Positions 1 to 9,773 of a DNA stretch of 64,000 bases are shown piece by piece; position 1 is the stretch's first letter, and every line of letters starts with the position of its first letter. This DNA comes from Massilia sp. BJB1822 (lineage in GTDB: Bacteria > Pseudomonadota > Gammaproteobacteria > Burkholderiales > Burkholderiaceae_D): positions 124,001 through 188,000 of the forward strand of contig NZ_JABWEB010000009.1 in the NCBI RefSeq assembly GCF_013369485.1. Reading direction: 5' to 3'. A model generated the notes under the pieces. That model was not told the DNA's origin. It worked only from the letters and a program-made list of their open reading frames with translations, and ran no database searches. Position numbers and translations under genes: made by a program.

Positions 1-1555
1 GCGCGGAGTCGCGCAGCTGCTGGTTCAGCGCGGCATTCGCGGTGGAGGAAGCCGGCGCGGCGCGGCGCGCATAGCGTTCGGCGGCGCTGGCGCGCAGGGC
101 CGGGTCTTGCAGGGCGGCGCGCAGGCGCATCCAGTCGCGCACGCTATGCTCGTCGTCGGCCGGAATGCGCAGATAGCTGAACGGATCGTTCGGGTTGGCG
201 CGCACGCCGGCCAGGAAGACGGTGGCGCCTTCCAGCTCCAGCGGCTGCATATAGTTCTGGAATTCGCGCGCCTGGCCGGTCTTGTCGCGCAACTTGTACT
301 GCACGCTGGGGCCGACGTTCTTCAGATCCTTGTTGTTGGCGGTCTTAGCAGCCGAGCCCAGGTGCTTGTCCAGGCTGCGCGCGAATTCCTTGTTCAAGTC
401 CTCGCCCTTGGTCACGGCGCGCGCATCCTGGCTGGCCATGTTTTCCACATTGAAGGGACGGAAGCCCGACCACTCGATGGTGTAATCCTCGGTCATCGGC
501 GTGCTGGCGTTGACTTCGCCGCTCAACTCGAACTGCCCGGCCTGGGCGCCCTTCATCGGGTAGCCTTTGAGTTTGAGCTTGGTGCCGCCGTCCTCAAAGC
601 TGGACTGGTAAACCGCCAGGCCCTTGTAGACCAGGGGCTTGTTGACTTCGATGGTGGCGGGGAAGGTCTTGCCGTTCTCTTTGTCGCGGATCAGCACATC
701 GCTGGCGAACAGCTTGGGCATGCCGGTGCTGTAGAAGTCGATGGTGAATTTCTTCAGCTCGATGGTAAAGGGCAGTTCCTGGATCAGCACGCCATCGGCG
801 CGCGGAATGATGGCCGTATCGCTGGCCTGGCCTTCGGGAATCGCGGTATTGGCGCGGAAGGTCGGGTTGGCTTCGCTCAGGCGGTGCTGCTTGGGAATCT
901 CGGAAATCAGACCGCCGCCGGTAAACGGCGTCTTGCCCATGGTCCATTCCTGCAGGCGGATGGGCATATCGGAATCGAGCAGGCCGCCGACGCAGATGAT
1001 GACGATGGCGGCGTGGGCGAAGATATAGCCGAATTTATTGCCGGCGCCGCGTTTGGCGGTCAGCAGCAAGGCCTGGTCTTTTTCGATGATGCGGGTCTGG
1101 TAGCCGGCGTGCTGCAGGCGGGTGGCCGTCTGCTGGGCCAGGGCGGCACGCGTCAGCGGCGTGGTCCATTCGCTGTGGTGGTGGAAGTTGCGCAGCGATT
1201 GTTCGCGCACATGTTCGCGCCAGCTGCGCATATCTTTCAGCATCTTGGGCGTATTGCGCACGATGCAGAGCGAGGTCGAGACCACCAGGAAGCCCATGAT
1301 GAGCAGGAACCACCAGGCGGAGTACACCGCATACAAGCTCAGTTTATTGAAGACTTCGAACCAGAAGGGACCAAACTGGTTGATGTAATTACTCATGGCC
1401 TGGTTCTGCTGCAGCACCGTGCCGAGGATCGAGGCGATTGCTATCATCGTCAGTAGACTGATAGCAAAGCGCATCGAGGACAGCAGCTCAAACGCTTCGT
1501 GCAGAGTGGGTCGGTGGCTGGCCGGCGGGGCGGCGGTGGTACTGGCGGTGCTCAT
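1..1555 (-). CDS. resB: ResB-family cytochrome c biogenesis protein (3' end outside window)
   Basis: The minus-strand frame is open from an ATG at 1555 to the window edge, giving about 518 residues without a stop. Translation begins MSTASTTAAPP and continues into a ResB-like N-terminus: a cytosolic stretch, a first membrane helix (residues about 29-45, FAISLLTMIAIASILGTVL), a second helix around AWWFLLIMGFLVVSTSLCIV, a third near FGYIFAHAAIVIICVGGLLD, then a long periplasmic region. ResB works with CcsA/ResC in System II haem delivery to apocytochromes c at the membrane. The cytochrome c4 gene immediately upstream on the same strand fits this role. Betaproteobacterial ResB proteins are usually near 700 residues, so the C-terminal part is missing here. 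No strong ribosome binding site precedes the ATG, so the start is only moderately sure. Confidence 0.88.
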   Translation of the reverse strand, partial: MSTASTTAAPPASHRPTLHEAFELLSSMRFAISLLTMIAIASILGTVLQQNQAMSNYINQFGPFWFEVFNKLSLYAVYSAWWFLLIMGFLVVSTSLCIVRNTPKMLKDMRSWREHVREQSLRNFHHHSEWTTPLTRAALAQQTATRLQHAGYQTRIIEKDQALLLTAKRGAGNKFGYIFAHAAIVIICVGGLLDSDMPIRLQEWTMGKTPFTGGGLISEIPKQHRLSEANPTFRANTAIPEGQASDTAIIPRADGVLIQELPFTIELKKFTIDFYSTGMPKLFASDVLIRDKENGKTFPATIEVNKPLVYKGLAVYQSSFEDGGTKLKLKGYPMKGAQAGQFELSGEVNASTPMTEDYTIEWSGFRPFNVENMASQDARAVTKGEDLNKEFARSLDKHLGSAAKTANNKDLKNVGPSVQYKLRDKTGQAREFQNYMQPLELEGATVFLAGVRANPNDPFSYLRIPADDEHSVRDWMRLRAALQDPALRASAAERYARRAAPASSTANAALNQQLRDSA

Positions 1556-1605
1556 GCGGATGTCTTCACAAAAGGGACGGAACCAAGCAGGCAGGAGGAT
1601 ACCAA

Positions 1606-1640
1606 CAAAAAGGGCAGCCCGCTTACGCGGCCGCCCTTTA
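1606..1640 (-). terminator. Terminator after cytochrome c4 gene
   Basis: On the minus strand an imperfect hairpin with AAAGGGC / GCCCTTT outer arms is followed by a run of five T. It lies between the cytochrome c4 stop and resB, so resB is probably partly uncoupled from it. Confidence 0.6.
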
Positions 1641-1708
1641 TACTGCCTGAACCGTCCTGTGCGCTTAAAGCAGACTTAAAGCAGTCAGCGCGGGACTATC
1701 GGAGGTGA

Positions 1709-2377
1709 TTATTTCAAGCCGGCCACGTAGTCAGCCACGGCCTTCATTTCCTCGTCGGACATGCGTTTGGCGATGGTGCTCATTTCCGGGCTGTTCTTGC
1801 GGCCGTCGGCCTTGAACAGGGCCAGCTGGGCAGCGGTGTAATCCTGGTGCTGGCCGCCGATGCGCGGATAGGTGGCAGGCATGCCGGCGCCGGCAGGACC
1901 ATGGCAGCTGGCGCAGGCTGGGACGTTCTTCTCGGCGATGCCGCCGCGATAGATCTTCTTGCCCAGTTCCACCGTTTCTTTATTTTTGGCGGCGCCAGGT
2001 TTCGAAGTCTGGGTTGCCAGGTAGGCGGCGATGTTTTTCTTTTCCTCGTCCGACAGCATTTTGGAGAAGGTAGTCATCACCGGCTGGCTGCGCGACGGGC
2101 CTTCGAAGCTCACCAGCTGTTTGTAGAGATACGCTTCCGGCTGGCCGGCCAGTTTCGGGTTGGCGGTGATGCTCGAATTGCCGGCGGCGCCGTGGCAGGA
2201 CACACAAGCTGGCAGGCCGCGCGCTGCATCGCCATCGGCGTACAGGGTGGCGCCTTTAGCTGCATCGGGCTTGGCTGCGGCCGGTGCGTGTTTCGCGTCG
2301 GACGCCGATGCCACGCCGGAAACGGCCAGCAGTGCAACGAACAAGGATTTTATAAATGGTGAATTCGCACGATTCAT
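1709..2377 (-). CDS. Di-haem cytochrome c4
   Basis: A 222-residue exported protein with a Sec signal peptide (residues 1-25, hydrophobic core SLFVALLAVSGVASA). It contains two c-type haem motifs, CVSCH at 58-62 and CASCH at 155-159, in two homologous halves, each followed by a candidate axial methionine (near M101 and M199) and an SDEE segment, as in cytochromes c4. Such proteins carry electrons in the periplasm from the bc1 complex to terminal oxidases. Length and two-domain layout match the family. It sits upstream of resB on the same strand, whose product is needed to mature it. The start ATG at 2377 is preceded by an AGGGTGTCTGA segment that can act as a weak Shine-Dalgarno site. Confidence 0.9.
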   Translation of the reverse strand: MNRANSPFIKSLFVALLAVSGVASASDAKHAPAAAKPDAAKGATLYADGDAARGLPACVSCHGAAGNSSITANPKLAGQPEAYLYKQLVSFEGPSRSQPVMTTFSKMLSDEEKKNIAAYLATQTSKPGAAKNKETVELGKKIYRGGIAEKNVPACASCHGPAGAGMPATYPRIGGQHQDYTAAQLALFKADGRKNSPEMSTIAKRMSDEEMKAVADYVAGLK

Positions 2378-2432
2378 TCAGACACCCTGAGACAGATTAG
2401 AATTAGTAATAATTATTGCTGTATCAGCTCGC

Positions 2433-2460
2433 CTTATATTTCTGGCAGATCGCTCCGCAA
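2433..2460 (-). promoter_or_regulatory. Candidate sigma70 promoter of cytochrome c4 gene
   Basis: On the minus strand TTGCGG is followed after 16 bases by TATAAG, about 55 bases before the start codon. The rest of 2378-2538 is a divergent AT-rich regulatory stretch shared with engB; a TACAAT element near 2484 could serve engB. Confidence 0.4.
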
Positions 2461-2538
2461 CAGCAATTCGCAACCCCTTATTGTACAATAGCTTTATCGC
2501 GTTAATGCTCCCTTTTGTTGTAATTCCCTCTCACTCCC

Positions 2539-3249
2539 ATGTCCAAGCTCTGGCAAGCCCGCTTCTTCACTACTGTAAACCACCTGCGCGACCTGCCTCG
2601 CACCAGCGTGCCGGAAATCGCTTTTGCCGGCCGTTCGAATGCCGGCAAATCGACCGCAATTAATATTCTGTGCAATCAAAAAGGTCTGGCATTTGCATCT
2701 AAAACTCCAGGCCGTACCCAGCATATTAATTTCTTTTCCATCGGCGGCGCCCATGTGGCAATGCACCGCAAGGATGAAACCAATGTCGACGAAATCCAGG
2801 CGCTGATCGCCGACTTGCCCGGCTACGGCTATGCCGAAGTGTCGGGCGACGCCAAGCTGCATTGGCAGCGTCTGCTGGGCGACTATGTGCAGCGGCGCGA
2901 CCAGCTCGCTGCTCTGATCCTGATCATGGATGCGCGCCGCCCGTTTACCGAACTCGATATCCAGATGCTCGAATGGTTCGCCCCGACCGGCAAGCCGATC
3001 CACTGCATCTTGACCAAGGTTGACAAGCTCAACCGCAATGAATCCGTCAACGTCCTGCGCCAGGCGCAAGCCAAACTGGACAGTTACGTCGACGAAGACG
3101 GCGAAGGCTTCCCCTTCACCGTACAGCTGTTCTCCGCGCTCAAGCGCATCGGCATCGACGAAGCCACCGCCAAGATTGAGGAATTGGCCGGTCTGGCCGG
3201 CGACGCAGATGCACCGGATGACGCCGACGCGCCCGGAACGGACCAATAA
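2539..3249 (+). CDS. engB: Ribosome biogenesis GTPase EngB (YsxC/YihA)
   Basis: A 236-residue TRAFAC-class GTPase. The P-loop GRSNAGKST is at 31-39, the switch I region has GRTQHINFF near 59-66, G3 is DLPGYG (92-97) and G4 is TKVD (159-162). EngB is an essential GTPase that helps assemble the 50S subunit. The C-terminus carries an extra acidic Asp/Ala/Pro tail (about 18 residues), which is common in this lineage. The start ATG at 2539 fits the family's usual N-terminus. hemB starts 20 bases after its stop, so the two are probably co-transcribed. Confidence 0.95.
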   Translation: MSKLWQARFFTTVNHLRDLPRTSVPEIAFAGRSNAGKSTAINILCNQKGLAFASKTPGRTQHINFFSIGGAHVAMHRKDETNVDEIQALIADLPGYGYAEVSGDAKLHWQRLLGDYVQRRDQLAALILIMDARRPFTELDIQMLEWFAPTGKPIHCILTKVDKLNRNESVNVLRQAQAKLDSYVDEDGEGFPFTVQLFSALKRIGIDEATAKIEELAGLAGDADAPDDADAPGTDQ

Positions 3250-3269
3250 TATTCATAGGAACCCAAGCG

Positions 3270-4286
<1,017 letters not shown>

Positions 4287-4304
4287 AGCCAGCGCTGAGC
4301 GGAT

Positions 4305-4346
4305 AAAAAATCCCACCGTGGCGGAAGGCCACGGTGGGATTTTTTT
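4305..4346. terminator. Strong bidirectional terminator (hemB / TonB-like gene)
   Basis: A perfect inverted repeat: AAAAAATCCCACCGTGGC, loop GGAAG, GCCACGGTGGGATTTTTT. There is an A-run on one side and a T7 run on the other, so it serves the convergent genes on both strands. Confidence 0.92.
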
Positions 4347-4358
4347 CGCGCTGCAAGG

Positions 4359-5264
4359 TTAGCGGGCGCGGCGGTATTCGGGGAACATTTCCTTCATCAG
4401 GAAGGCGGCCAGTTCGGCTTCGTCGTCCTTGCGCGCGCTCATGCGCACGACCTTGCCGAGGCGGTGGGATTCCCATTCGAAATCGCCGGGCTTTTCTTTT
4501 CGGATGAGTTCGATCATCTTTTTCACCACGGCCGTTTCGATGTCAGCTTCGCCGCTCACTTCAACGTGCACCTGCTGCAGCCACTGGCGCTTGAAGTTGG
4601 TGTTCCAGCCGCGGAATTTGACGTCGGCGCTGTTGAAGGTTTTGTTGGTGACGTCGAAGATGCCGCCGGTTTCGTTGCGTTCGCCATTCGCGCTGCGGCC
4701 CTGGGCGCCCATGATGTTGGCGCGGGCGATGCGGCGGGCGCGGTCGTCGTCGCTTTCCGGCGCGGATTCGGCGGAGGGCACGGCGCCGCGGCGGCGGCGC
4801 GCCGCTTCAACCATGGCCTGCATATCGTCCACTTGCGGCGGCGGCGGGGTCAGCTTGGCCGGCTGCGGCGTGCGCGGCTGCTCGGGAATTTCAACCTGGG
4901 TGATGGCGTTCGGATTGTGGCGCTGCGGCACGATGCGCGGCGTGATCTTGGCCGGCTGGGTCTTGCGCGGCGTGGGCTTCTGTTCAGGCTGGGGTTGGGT
5001 TTTCGGCTTGCTGGGCTTGGTTTTCGGCAGCGGCGCGACCCACACCATATCGCCTTCCTTGGCCGGCGGGGTCAGGACGATCTTGCGATTCGGGCCGAAC
5101 AGAAAGTACAGCGCCACCAGCACGTGCAGGGCCACCGAGATGGCGATGCCGATGCGGTTCGGCTGCTTGTCGCCGTAACCGCCCGGCGCCGGCAGGCGCT
5201 GGCCGCACGCTTCGCAATACTCGTGGTGATCCGTGTGGGAACGGGTGAACTGAAACAACATCAT
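4359..5264 (-). CDS. Unrecognised single-pass membrane protein, TonB-like layout
   Basis: I do not recognise this 301-residue protein. Visible parts in order: a short cytosolic N-terminus with a CEAC knuckle (residues 17-20) and several His, one membrane helix (about 37-57), a Pro/Lys/Gln-rich periplasmic region (about 65-140), an Arg- and Ser-rich stretch, and a folded C-terminal region (about 200-301) with conserved-looking Trp residues (RGWNTNFKRQWLQQV). One N-terminal helix plus a proline-rich spacer and a C-terminal domain resembles TonB-type energy transducers, but no clear TonB motif is seen. It lies 106 bases downstream of the RND pump gene on the same strand. The function is open. 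Confidence 0.75.
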   Translation of the reverse strand: MMLFQFTRSHTDHHEYCEACGQRLPAPGGYGDKQPNRIGIAISVALHVLVALYFLFGPNRKIVLTPPAKEGDMVWVAPLPKTKPSKPKTQPQPEQKPTPRKTQPAKITPRIVPQRHNPNAITQVEIPEQPRTPQPAKLTPPPPQVDDMQAMVEAARRRRGAVPSAESAPESDDDRARRIARANIMGAQGRSANGERNETGGIFDVTNKTFNSADVKFRGWNTNFKRQWLQQVHVEVSGEADIETAVVKKMIELIRKEKPGDFEWESHRLGKVVRMSARKDDEAELAAFLMKEMFPEYRRAR

Positions 5265-5370
5265 CGGACTTTCTGCGCAAAGCGGTCTGCTGGTCTGGTG
5301 AAGAAGCTTACTAAAACTCGGTCTTGATGGATGTTAGCGAATGTATCAATAACAACCGTCCCGCATCATA

Positions 5371-8300
5371 TCAGTGCTTGAGCGCGCTGACAGCTTTCAG
5401 CTCGACCAGCTTGCCGCCCTCTTCCTCCGCGTCCTCGGCCAGCTCGGCATCGCTCATGGGACCGTTGCCGCTGTATTTGTCGAGGAAGAGGTAGATCACC
5501 GGGGTGATGTAGAGCGTGATCACCTGCGAGAACAGCAGGCCGCCGACCACGGCCAGACCCAGCGGCTGGCGCAGCTCGGCGCCCGCGCCCAGGCCCAGCG
5601 CGATGGGCAGCGCGCCCATCATGGCGGCCAGGGTGGTCATCAGGATGGGACGGAAGCGCAGCACGCAGGCTTCGCGGATCGCCTCCTGCGGCGTGCGCCC
5701 TTCCGTGCGCTGGGCTTGCAGGGCGAAGTCGATCATCATGATGGCGTTCTTCTTGACGATACCGATCAGCATCAGGATACCGATGATGGCGATCATGGTC
5801 AGGTCGAGGTTGAAGAGCCACAAGGTCAGCAGCGCGCCGACGGCGGCCGAAGGCAGGCCGGCCAGGATCGTCAGCGGGTGGATATAGCTTTCGTACAGCA
5901 CGCCCAGCAGCACATAGATCACGCCGAGCGCGGCGATGATCAGGATGAGCTGGCTGCTCTGCGAACTCTGGAACACGGCCGCATCGCCGCCATAGGTCGT
6001 GATGATGGACGGCGGCAAGCCCATCTCGGCGCCCATGCGGTCGATCTTGGCCGTGGCATTGCCGAGCGGGACATCGGGTGCCAGATTGAAGGAAATCGTG
6101 ATCGCCTGCAGCTGGCCCTGGTGGTTGACCGAGGTCGGCCCCACCGTGCGCTCGACCGAGGCAAAGCTCGACAGCTGCACCAGCTGGCCGCCGGCATTGC
6201 GCACCGAGACCTTGGTCAGTGCATCGTCGAACTGGCGGTCTTCGGTGGCCGCTTCCAGGATCACGTAGTAGCTGGCGGCCGAGGAATAGATGGTCGAAAC
6301 CTGGCGCTCGCCAAAGGCGAGATACAGCGCGCTGCGGATATCGGCAATCTTCACGCCCAGGGTATTGGCCTTGTCGCGGTCGATCTTGAGCGAAGCTTGC
6401 AGGCCGCGGTTCTGCGAATCGGTGGTGACGTCGCGGAAGTCCTGGTCGGCGCGCATGGATTCGACGAACTTGCCGGCCCAGTCATTCAGCGCGTCGGGAC
6501 TGACCGACTGCAGGGTGTACTGGTAGCGGCTCTTGCTCGGACGGCCGCCCAGCTGCAGGTTCTGCGCCGGACGCAGGTAGACGGAAATACCGGCCACCTG
6601 GCGCGCCGATTTGCGCAGGCTGTCCAGCACTTCCGGCATCTTGGCGCGCTCGCCGCGCGGCTTGAGCACGAGGAACATGCGGCCGGTGTTGCCGCCGCTG
6701 GAGAAAGAGGTCACGTCCTGCACATTCGGGTTGGCGCGCATGCGCTCGACCACCTGCATCTGCAATTCCAGCATGGCCGAGGAGGAGATGTCTTCCGAGG
6801 CTTCGGTGGTGGCCTGGATCTGGCCCAGGTCTTCCTCGGGGAAGAAGCCTTTGGGAATGGTGGCGTACATGATCACCGTCAGCACGAAGGTGGCGATGGC
6901 GATGGCCAGCACGATGTAGCGGTGATTCAGGGCCACGTCCAGCGTGCGCGCATAGCCGTCGCGCAGCTTGCCGAAAGCCGCTTCGAAGTGGCGGCCGATG
7001 AAGCTGTCGTCGCCCGAGGTTTCGTGCGAGTCGGCCGGCATGAAGCGGGCCGCCAGCATGGGCACCAGGGTCAGCGAGACCACGGCCGAGACCAGCACCG
7101 ACAGCGCTACCACCACAGCGAATTCATGGAACAGCAGGCCGATCACGCCCGGCATGAAGAAGATCGGAATGAAGACGGCCACCAGCGAAATCGAAATCGA
7201 AATAATCGTGAAGCCCATTTCGCGCGAGCCAACCAGGGCCGCCTGCAAAGGCTTCATGCCATGCTCGATATGGCGCACGATGTTTTCCAGCACCACGATG
7301 GCATCGTCCACCACCAGGCCGACGGCGAGCGTGATGCCGAGCAGGGACACGTTGTCCAGGCTGTAGCCGAAGGCGTACAGCAGGGCCAGCGCGCCGAGCA
7401 GGGAGATCGGCATGGTGACGGCCGGGATGAAGGTCGCGGCCAGGCGGCGCAGGAAGAGGAAGATCACCAGCACCACCAGCACCACGGTCAGGGCCAAGGT
7501 CAGGTTGACGTCATGGATGGCTTCGCGGATCGACACCGAGCGGTCGTTGACGAGGTTGATCTTGATCGATTGCGGCAGCTGGGCGCGGAAGCGCGGCAAG
7601 AGCGCGCGCACGCCGTCGACCACCTGCACGGTATTGGCGTCGGGCTGGCGCTGCACCATGAGCACGATGGAGCGTTCGCCGTTATAGCTGCCGGCCGTTT
7701 TCACAGACTGGAAGCTGTCCTCGACGGTGGCGACATCTTTCAGGCGCACCGGCTGGCCATTGCGGTTGGCGATAATCAGCTCAGCGAATTCGGCCGCCTT
7801 CATGAGCTGGGCATTGCCCTGGATGGTCAGGGTCTGGCTGGGGCCATCGAGAATGCCGAGCGGGGTGTTGGCATTGGCGGCGCGCACGGCCGTGGCCAGC
7901 TCGTCCAAGGTCAGATTGCGGGCGTTGAGCAGGTCGGCCTTGGCGCGCACGCGCACGGCGAAGCGCTTCTGGCCATTGACCGAGACTTGCGCCACGCCCG
8001 GCAGGGTGGACAGGCTGGGCGCGATCAGGTTTTCCGCGTAATCGTTAAGCTCGGACAGGCTGAGCGAGGGCGAGGTCATGGCCATGAACAGCACCGGCGC
8101 GTCGGCCGGGTTGACCTTGCGGTAGGACGGCAGCTCCGTCATTTCCTGCGGCAGCGCGCGCTGGGCGCGCAGCAGGGCCGCCTGCACGTCGACGGCGGCC
8201 TGGTTGACGTTGATGCTGGGGTCGAATTCCAGGGTCAGCGAGGTGGAGCCGAGATTGCTGGTCGAGGTGATCAGGCTCAGGCCGGCAATGGTGGAGAATT

Positions 8301-8508
8301 GCTTTTCCAGCGGCAGGGCCACAGACGAGGCCATGGTTTCCGGGCTGGCGCCGGGCAGGTCGGCGCTGACATTGATAACCGGGGTGTTATAGCTGGGCAG
8401 AGCGGCGACCGGGATGTGCGAATAGGACAGCACGCCGGCCAGGATCACGCTCAGCGACAGCAGCACCACCATGACGGGGCGCCGGATGCTCAGTTCGGAC
8501 AGATTCAT
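5371..8508 (-). CDS. RND-family multidrug efflux pump (MdtB/MdtC-like inner membrane transporter)
   Basis: A 1045-residue HAE1-type RND transporter. It starts MNLSELSIRRPVMVVLLSLS with the first transmembrane helix, followed by the first large periplasmic loop, the central helices (IFLFLRRLAATFIPAVTMPISLLGALALLY; VGLVVDDAIVVLENIVRHIE with the proton-relay DD pair), a second loop and the C-terminal helical set ending near ITPVIYLFLD. Such pumps use proton motive force to export drugs or envelope toxins through an adaptor and an outer membrane channel. Its start overlaps the adaptor gene stop by 4 bases (ATGA), so translation is coupled. No outer membrane factor is encoded nearby. The sequence resembles the MdtBC branch more than AcrB. 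Confidence 0.93.
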   Translation of the reverse strand: MNLSELSIRRPVMVVLLSLSVILAGVLSYSHIPVAALPSYNTPVINVSADLPGASPETMASSVALPLEKQFSTIAGLSLITSTSNLGSTSLTLEFDPSINVNQAAVDVQAALLRAQRALPQEMTELPSYRKVNPADAPVLFMAMTSPSLSLSELNDYAENLIAPSLSTLPGVAQVSVNGQKRFAVRVRAKADLLNARNLTLDELATAVRAANANTPLGILDGPSQTLTIQGNAQLMKAAEFAELIIANRNGQPVRLKDVATVEDSFQSVKTAGSYNGERSIVLMVQRQPDANTVQVVDGVRALLPRFRAQLPQSIKINLVNDRSVSIREAIHDVNLTLALTVVLVVLVIFLFLRRLAATFIPAVTMPISLLGALALLYAFGYSLDNVSLLGITLAVGLVVDDAIVVLENIVRHIEHGMKPLQAALVGSREMGFTIISISISLVAVFIPIFFMPGVIGLLFHEFAVVVALSVLVSAVVSLTLVPMLAARFMPADSHETSGDDSFIGRHFEAAFGKLRDGYARTLDVALNHRYIVLAIAIATFVLTVIMYATIPKGFFPEEDLGQIQATTEASEDISSSAMLELQMQVVERMRANPNVQDVTSFSSGGNTGRMFLVLKPRGERAKMPEVLDSLRKSARQVAGISVYLRPAQNLQLGGRPSKSRYQYTLQSVSPDALNDWAGKFVESMRADQDFRDVTTDSQNRGLQASLKIDRDKANTLGVKIADIRSALYLAFGERQVSTIYSSAASYYVILEAATEDRQFDDALTKVSVRNAGGQLVQLSSFASVERTVGPTSVNHQGQLQAITISFNLAPDVPLGNATAKIDRMGAEMGLPPSIITTYGGDAAVFQSSQSSQLILIIAALGVIYVLLGVLYESYIHPLTILAGLPSAAVGALLTLWLFNLDLTMIAIIGILMLIGIVKKNAIMMIDFALQAQRTEGRTPQEAIREACVLRFRPILMTTLAAMMGALPIALGLGAGAELRQPLGLAVVGGLLFSQVITLYITPVIYLFLDKYSGNGPMSDAELAEDAEEEGGKLVELKAVSALKH

Positions 8509-9680
8509 TCCGCCTTACCCTTCTGCTGCTGGCCTTTGCCGGTGTGCTTGGTGCCGGCCGCATCGGCGATGCGGATCTTGCCGCCGGGACGCAGGTTTTG
8601 CTTGCCTTCCACGATGATCTTTTCATCGCCCTTCAGGCCGGTCACAGCGGCCTGGGTGCCGAAGGCATGCAGGCGCTGCACATTCACGACGGCGGCCGTA
8701 TTATCGGGCGCCACGGTGTAGACGAAAGTACCACGGGTATTCGTAATGATAGCGTTTTGCGGCACCACCAACGCGTCTTTCAAGGTTTGCACGGTGAGCT
8801 TGGTATTGACGTACTGGCCGGGCCAGAGGCGGGTGTCGCGGTTGTCGAACTGGGCCTTCACGCGGATCACGCCGGCCACGGGATCGACGGTGTTGTCGAT
8901 AAAGCTGAGCTGGCCATCGATGGGCTGGTTCGAATTGTTCTGGAAGACCTGCACCGCCACCTTGCCGGCGCGCTGGGCGTCGAGCAGGGCCGCCAGGCTG
9001 CTTTCGGGCAGCGTGAAGGCGACATTGATGGGGTTGAGCTGGGTGATCACGGCCAGCGAGGTCGAGAGCTGCACCAGGCTGCCTGGATAGACATTGATGG
9101 CGCCCACCCGGCCCGCCATCGGGGCGCGGATCACGGTATAGCTCTGGCTCACCTTCTGGGCGCGGGCGGCAGCGATATCGGCTTCCAGCGTGGCGCGCGC
9201 GCCTTCGACCTGGCTTTTCAGGGTATCGACAGCGCCCTGGGCGATGAATTTCTGGTTCAACAACTCCTGGCTGCGCTTGTACTGGCGCTCCAGGTCGGCC
9301 AGGGTGGCGCGGTCCTTGGCCACCTGGGCCTCGGCCTTGTCGAGGTTGGCTGCCTCGCTGCGGGCGTCGAGCGAGAACATCAGCTCGCCTTCCTTGACGA
9401 ACTGGCCTTCCTTCACATGGACCTTGGCGATGGTGCTGGTGGTCTGGGGATGCAGGTCGACCGTGCTGATCGGGCTGACCGTGCCATTGGCTTGCAGCAG
9501 CACCGGCACATCCTGGCGCGCGGGCGCAACCACATTGACCGTGGTCGGTCCCTGGCCCATGGCATTGGCGCCGGACTTGCCGCCACCCTGGCCTTCCGCC
9601 GGTTTATGCGTGAAATGCCAAGCGCCTGCGCCGATCAGGACAGCTACGCCTACCAGAATTCCCTGTGTCTTCTTTTTCAT
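8505..9680 (-). CDS. RND efflux periplasmic adaptor (membrane fusion protein)
   Basis: With the start at the ATG at 9680 (MKKKTQGILVG) the product has 391 residues: an N-terminal membrane anchor (about 7-22), a biotinyl-lipoyl half, an alpha-helical hairpin with coiled-coil character (AEAQVAKDRATLADLERQYK), the second lipoyl half (VIRAPMAGRVGAI), a beta-barrel and a membrane-proximal domain. It bridges the RND pump to an outer membrane channel. A GTG at 9725 in the same frame would add 15 residues; I prefer 9680 because it places the signal anchor directly at the N-terminus. The gene follows the two-component system after 93 bases on the same strand. Confidence 0.9.
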   Translation of the reverse strand: MKKKTQGILVGVAVLIGAGAWHFTHKPAEGQGGGKSGANAMGQGPTTVNVVAPARQDVPVLLQANGTVSPISTVDLHPQTTSTIAKVHVKEGQFVKEGELMFSLDARSEAANLDKAEAQVAKDRATLADLERQYKRSQELLNQKFIAQGAVDTLKSQVEGARATLEADIAAARAQKVSQSYTVIRAPMAGRVGAINVYPGSLVQLSTSLAVITQLNPINVAFTLPESSLAALLDAQRAGKVAVQVFQNNSNQPIDGQLSFIDNTVDPVAGVIRVKAQFDNRDTRLWPGQYVNTKLTVQTLKDALVVPQNAIITNTRGTFVYTVAPDNTAAVVNVQRLHAFGTQAAVTGLKGDEKIIVEGKQNLRPGGKIRIADAAGTKHTGKGQQQKGKAE

Positions 9681-9773
9681 TCGTACTTTACGGCAAAGTT
9701 TAAGAGTCGCCGCCCGCGCCTGCACGGCGAGCGGATTGTCGCATACATAGGCGACGTTAGAGTATGAATCGTG

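Noticed and set aside
107..1456. A 449-codon plus-strand open frame at the left end
   Set aside because: Antisense to resB, which has recognisable membrane helices and family sequence on the other strand.
5374..8721. A 1115-codon plus-strand open frame opposite the RND pump gene
   Set aside because: It is a GC-rich antisense shadow: low-complexity His/Arg/Gln/Gly composition, no domain, and it mirrors a clear RND transporter.
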